Source: Arenimonas sp. SCN 70-307 (lineage in GTDB: Bacteria > Pseudomonadota > Gammaproteobacteria > Xanthomonadales > Xanthomonadaceae). Taken from it: a stretch of DNA of 34,109 nt. The notes below the pieces were generated by a model. The model was not told the DNA's origin. It saw nothing but the letters and a program-made list of their open reading frames with translations, and ran no database searches. The stretch is taken from positions 1-34,109 of the forward strand of contig NZ_MEDO01000029.1 in the NCBI RefSeq assembly GCF_001724815.1, written 5' to 3'. The translations under genes and the position numbers were made by a program. Shown here piece after piece: positions 32,470 to 34,109 of this stretch; within the stretch, counting starts at the first letter, position 1, and each line of letters starts with the position of its first letter.

Positions 32470-33301
32470 GCCGCCCCCACCAGTCCGACACCGCGCCCGC
32501 CACCGGCGCCGCGGCACGCATCCATTTGAAGTGATCGGCGCGTGCGCCCAGGCGCGCCGCGTCGAAGCGCACGAGTTCGCGTGGGGCGGGGCCGAGCTTG
32601 CCCAGCAGTCCCTGCAGCGAGGCCTCGGGCACGAACCAGTCGTGCTCGAAGTGGATCGCCAGCGCCGGCCGCTGCAGGCGGGCCAGGGCGGCGTCCAAGG
32701 GTTCGCCCTGGCCGTAGTCGAGGTAACGGCCGCCGAGCACGGTGGCCGCCCAATCGCGCATCACGCCGCCGGCCTCGCGGCCCGCGAAACCCAGTCGCTC
32801 GCCCGGGTAGTGGCCGACCGCGCGCGTGAGCGGCGGCAGCAGGCGGGCGAAGGCGGAGATGCCCCAGCGCTTGTAGCCGCTGAAGGTTAGGCGGTCGGGA
32901 ACGCCGGTGGCGGCGAGCACGAGGCCGGCGCAGGCGGCCGGCGCGAGCGCCGCGGCCATGGCGGCGAACTGGCCGCCGAGGCTGTGGCCGCCGAAACACC
33001 AGCGCAGCGACGGATCGAGCGCCGCGACGCTGGCGGGAATGTCCTGGCCGAGCAGCTCGGCATAACCCCAGTCGCGGCCGCGGGCGGCGCGCAGCGCGCT
33101 CGTGCCGATGCCGCGCCACTCGTGCACGGCCACCGCGAAGCCCTCCGCGGCCAGCGCCTGCGCGAAGCCGTCGTACTTGCGCGCGGGCACGCCGAGGGCC
33201 GGAATGAACATCAGGCCGGCGCGCGGCGCCTGCGGGCGCGTCAGGCGCAGTTCGAAAGCGTGGCCATCGCGGGATTGCAGCGGCAGGGCCTGGGTGTGCA
33301 T
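32459..33301 (-). CDS. Alpha/beta hydrolase
   Basis: This 280-residue protein has an alpha/beta-hydrolase fold with the nucleophile elbow GGHSLGG (Ser107), a likely acid Asp in HFEHDWFVPE near residue 220 and the catalytic His in ARADHFKWMR near 262. GLMFIPALGVPARKYDGFAQ and the HEWRGIGTS loop resemble the serine aminopeptidase-like S33/COG4757 group of bacterial hydrolases. No signal peptide is seen, so it is probably cytoplasmic; substrate unknown. ATG 33301 is the first Met of the conserved part. A longer upstream open frame is a shadow of the fasciclin gene region. It converges on and overlaps the cytochrome gene by 11 bases. Confidence 0.88.
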   Translation of the reverse strand: MHTQALPLQSRDGHAFELRLTRPQAPRAGLMFIPALGVPARKYDGFAQALAAEGFAVAVHEWRGIGTSALRAARGRDWGYAELLGQDIPASVAALDPSLRWCFGGHSLGGQFAAMAAALAPAACAGLVLAATGVPDRLTFSGYKRWGISAFARLLPPLTRAVGHYPGERLGFAGREAGGVMRDWAATVLGGRYLDYGQGEPLDAALARLQRPALAIHFEHDWFVPEASLQGLLGKLGPAPRELVRFDAARLGARADHFKWMRAAAPVAGAVSDWWGRLSP

Positions 33302-33487
33302 TCGTGGTTCCGGGGTCGGGGGCGTGAAGCATAGCCAGCCTTTCGACGCCGCGGAAATGACCGTCACGTCCGCGAAACAAGTCCCACACATCTTGCTGAC
33401 GCCGTCGCGACCCGGCCAACACATGGCGCCTGACAACCTGCGCCCCGTGCCCGAAGACGGGCATGACCCCCATCCCAGGAGTTGCCC

Positions 33488-33991
33488 ATGAACCTGCTTC
33501 GCAAGTCCCTGCTCGCGCTCGCCCTCGCCGGCCTGGCCGCCACCCCGGCGCTGGCCCACGACCACAAGGGCGGCAAGCCCGCCGGCACCATCGTCGACGT
33601 CGCCGCCGGCAACGCCGATTTCGAAACCCTGGTGGCTGCCGTCAAGGCCGCCGGCCTGGTCGAGACGCTGTCGGGCGAGGGCCCGTTCACCGTCTTCGCC
33701 CCGACCGACGACGCCTTCGCCAAGCTGCCGGCCGGCACGGTCGAGTCGCTGCTGCTGCCGGAGAACAAGGACAAGCTCGTCGCGATCCTCACCTACCACG
33801 TGGTCGCGGGCAAGGTGAAGGCCGCCGACGTGGTCAACCTCGACACCGCCACCACCGTCAACGGCCAGGCCGCCGCCATCACGGTCGAGGGCGGCACGGT
33901 GAAGATCGACAACGCCACCGTCACCGCGACCGACATCAAGGCCAGCAACGGCATCATCCACGTGATCGACACCGTCATCATCCCGGACTGA
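33488..33991 (+). CDS. Secreted fasciclin (FAS1) domain protein
   Basis: This 167-residue protein has a Sec signal peptide (cleavage after ALA near residue 25), a short His/Lys/Gly linker and one FAS1 domain (about 35-165). The family blocks are visible: [37 protein letters not shown] (H1 region), [10 protein letters not shown] with the conserved YH, and a C-terminal [13 protein letters not shown] (H2). Bacterial relatives are periplasmic or surface adhesion-type proteins, and single-domain forms like this are common. ATG 33488 has AGGAG six bases upstream. The 186-base region before it contains a 7-bp hairpin (GTGCCCG/CGGGCAT, about 33450-33467) but no promoter I could resolve. Confidence 0.93.
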   Translation: MNLLRKSLLALALAGLAATPALAHDHKGGKPAGTIVDVAAGNADFETLVAAVKAAGLVETLSGEGPFTVFAPTDDAFAKLPAGTVESLLLPENKDKLVAILTYHVVAGKVKAADVVNLDTATTVNGQAAAITVEGGTVKIDNATVTATDIKASNGIIHVIDTVIIPD

Positions 33992-34016
33992 TTCCCTCCC
34001 CCAAGAAAAGGGCTCT

Positions 34017-34109
34017 TCACCCAAGTCCGGGGAAGGCCGCCCGGATCTTCAAGAAGAAGTAGGCGTCATCGCGGTAGCCGTAGGCCACCCGTTTGATGAC
34101 CTTGATCTT
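34017..34109 (-). mobile_element. ISL3-family transposase, C-terminal fragment (cut by window edge)
   Basis: Entering from the right edge on the minus strand, 30 codons and a TGA read KIKVIKRVAYGYRDDAYFFL followed by KIRAAFPGLG. The K-x-IKRVAYGYRD-x-x-YFFLKIRAAFPG ending is characteristic of ISL3-type (IS204/IS1001/IS1165) DDE transposases. Only the end is in the window, so intactness is unknown. It stops 25 bases after the convergent fasciclin gene. Confidence 0.75.

Overview
The window is chromosomal DNA of a G+C-rich gammaproteobacterium, most likely a member of the Xanthomonadales/Lysobacterales. This rests on gene content and order: comEC-exbB-exbD-msbA-lpxK-kdsB, then uvrC-pgsA followed by tRNA-Gly, tRNA-Cys and tRNA-Leu, and an sdhCDAB-sdhE block beside a lolCD pair. 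I recognise this arrangement from that order; no database search was made.

Layout. (1) 1-1625 is accessory-looking and visibly poorer in G+C. It holds the 3' end of an IS3-type transposase, a gene whose 5' end the element appears to have replaced, and a small four-helix membrane protein. It abuts the 3' end of tRNA-Val(CAC). (2) 1626-3788 carries tRNA-Val, an FMN/Fe-S glutamate-synthase-like enzyme, and tRNA-Leu(TAA), tRNA-Cys(GCA) and tRNA-Gly(GCC), with intrinsic-terminator hairpins after tRNA-Val, tRNA-Cys and tRNA-Gly. (3) 3842-21796 is about 18 kb of minus-strand genes packed end to end, many overlapping by 1-8 bases. In transcription order: a DUF1674/SDHAF4-like factor, sdhC, sdhD, sdhA (with an apparent internal deletion), a REP-like palindrome, sdhB, a MAPEG protein, sdhE, ygfX, lolC, lolD, comEC, exbB, exbD, msbA, lpxK, kdsB, a low-molecular-weight phosphatase, a thioredoxin-fold/NHL protein, uvrC and pgsA. 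(4) 21822-33991 is a mixed housekeeping and accessory stretch: ygfZ, a PhnD-like binding protein, an FHA-cyclase, a fused branched-chain 2-oxoacid dehydrogenase E1, a GNAT acetyltransferase, glutaryl-CoA dehydrogenase, two glycine-zipper envelope proteins, a small membrane protein, a TatD nuclease, TcdA, a cytochrome c'-like protein, an alpha/beta hydrolase and a fasciclin-domain protein. (5) The last 93 bases are the 3' end of an ISL3-type transposase on the minus strand.

How the genes work together. The succinate dehydrogenase genes lie beside factors implied in its maturation: SDHAF4-like, SdhE for flavinylation, and the divergent YgfZ for Fe-S proteins. The central run serves envelope biogenesis: LolCD extracts lipoproteins, MsbA flips lipid A core, LpxK phosphorylates lipid A, KdsB activates Kdo, ExbBD energises outer-membrane transport and PgsA makes phosphatidylglycerol. 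ComEC is the DNA-uptake channel and UvrC belongs to excision repair.

I found no CRISPR array, prophage, secretion system or convincing undescribed defence system. The items most worth checking are the 50-base deletion inferred in sdhA, the 146-base comEC/exbB overlap, the IS-truncated gene at the left edge, the unlisted 56-aa SDHAF4-like gene, and the AT-rich TTG start of the phosphatase gene.
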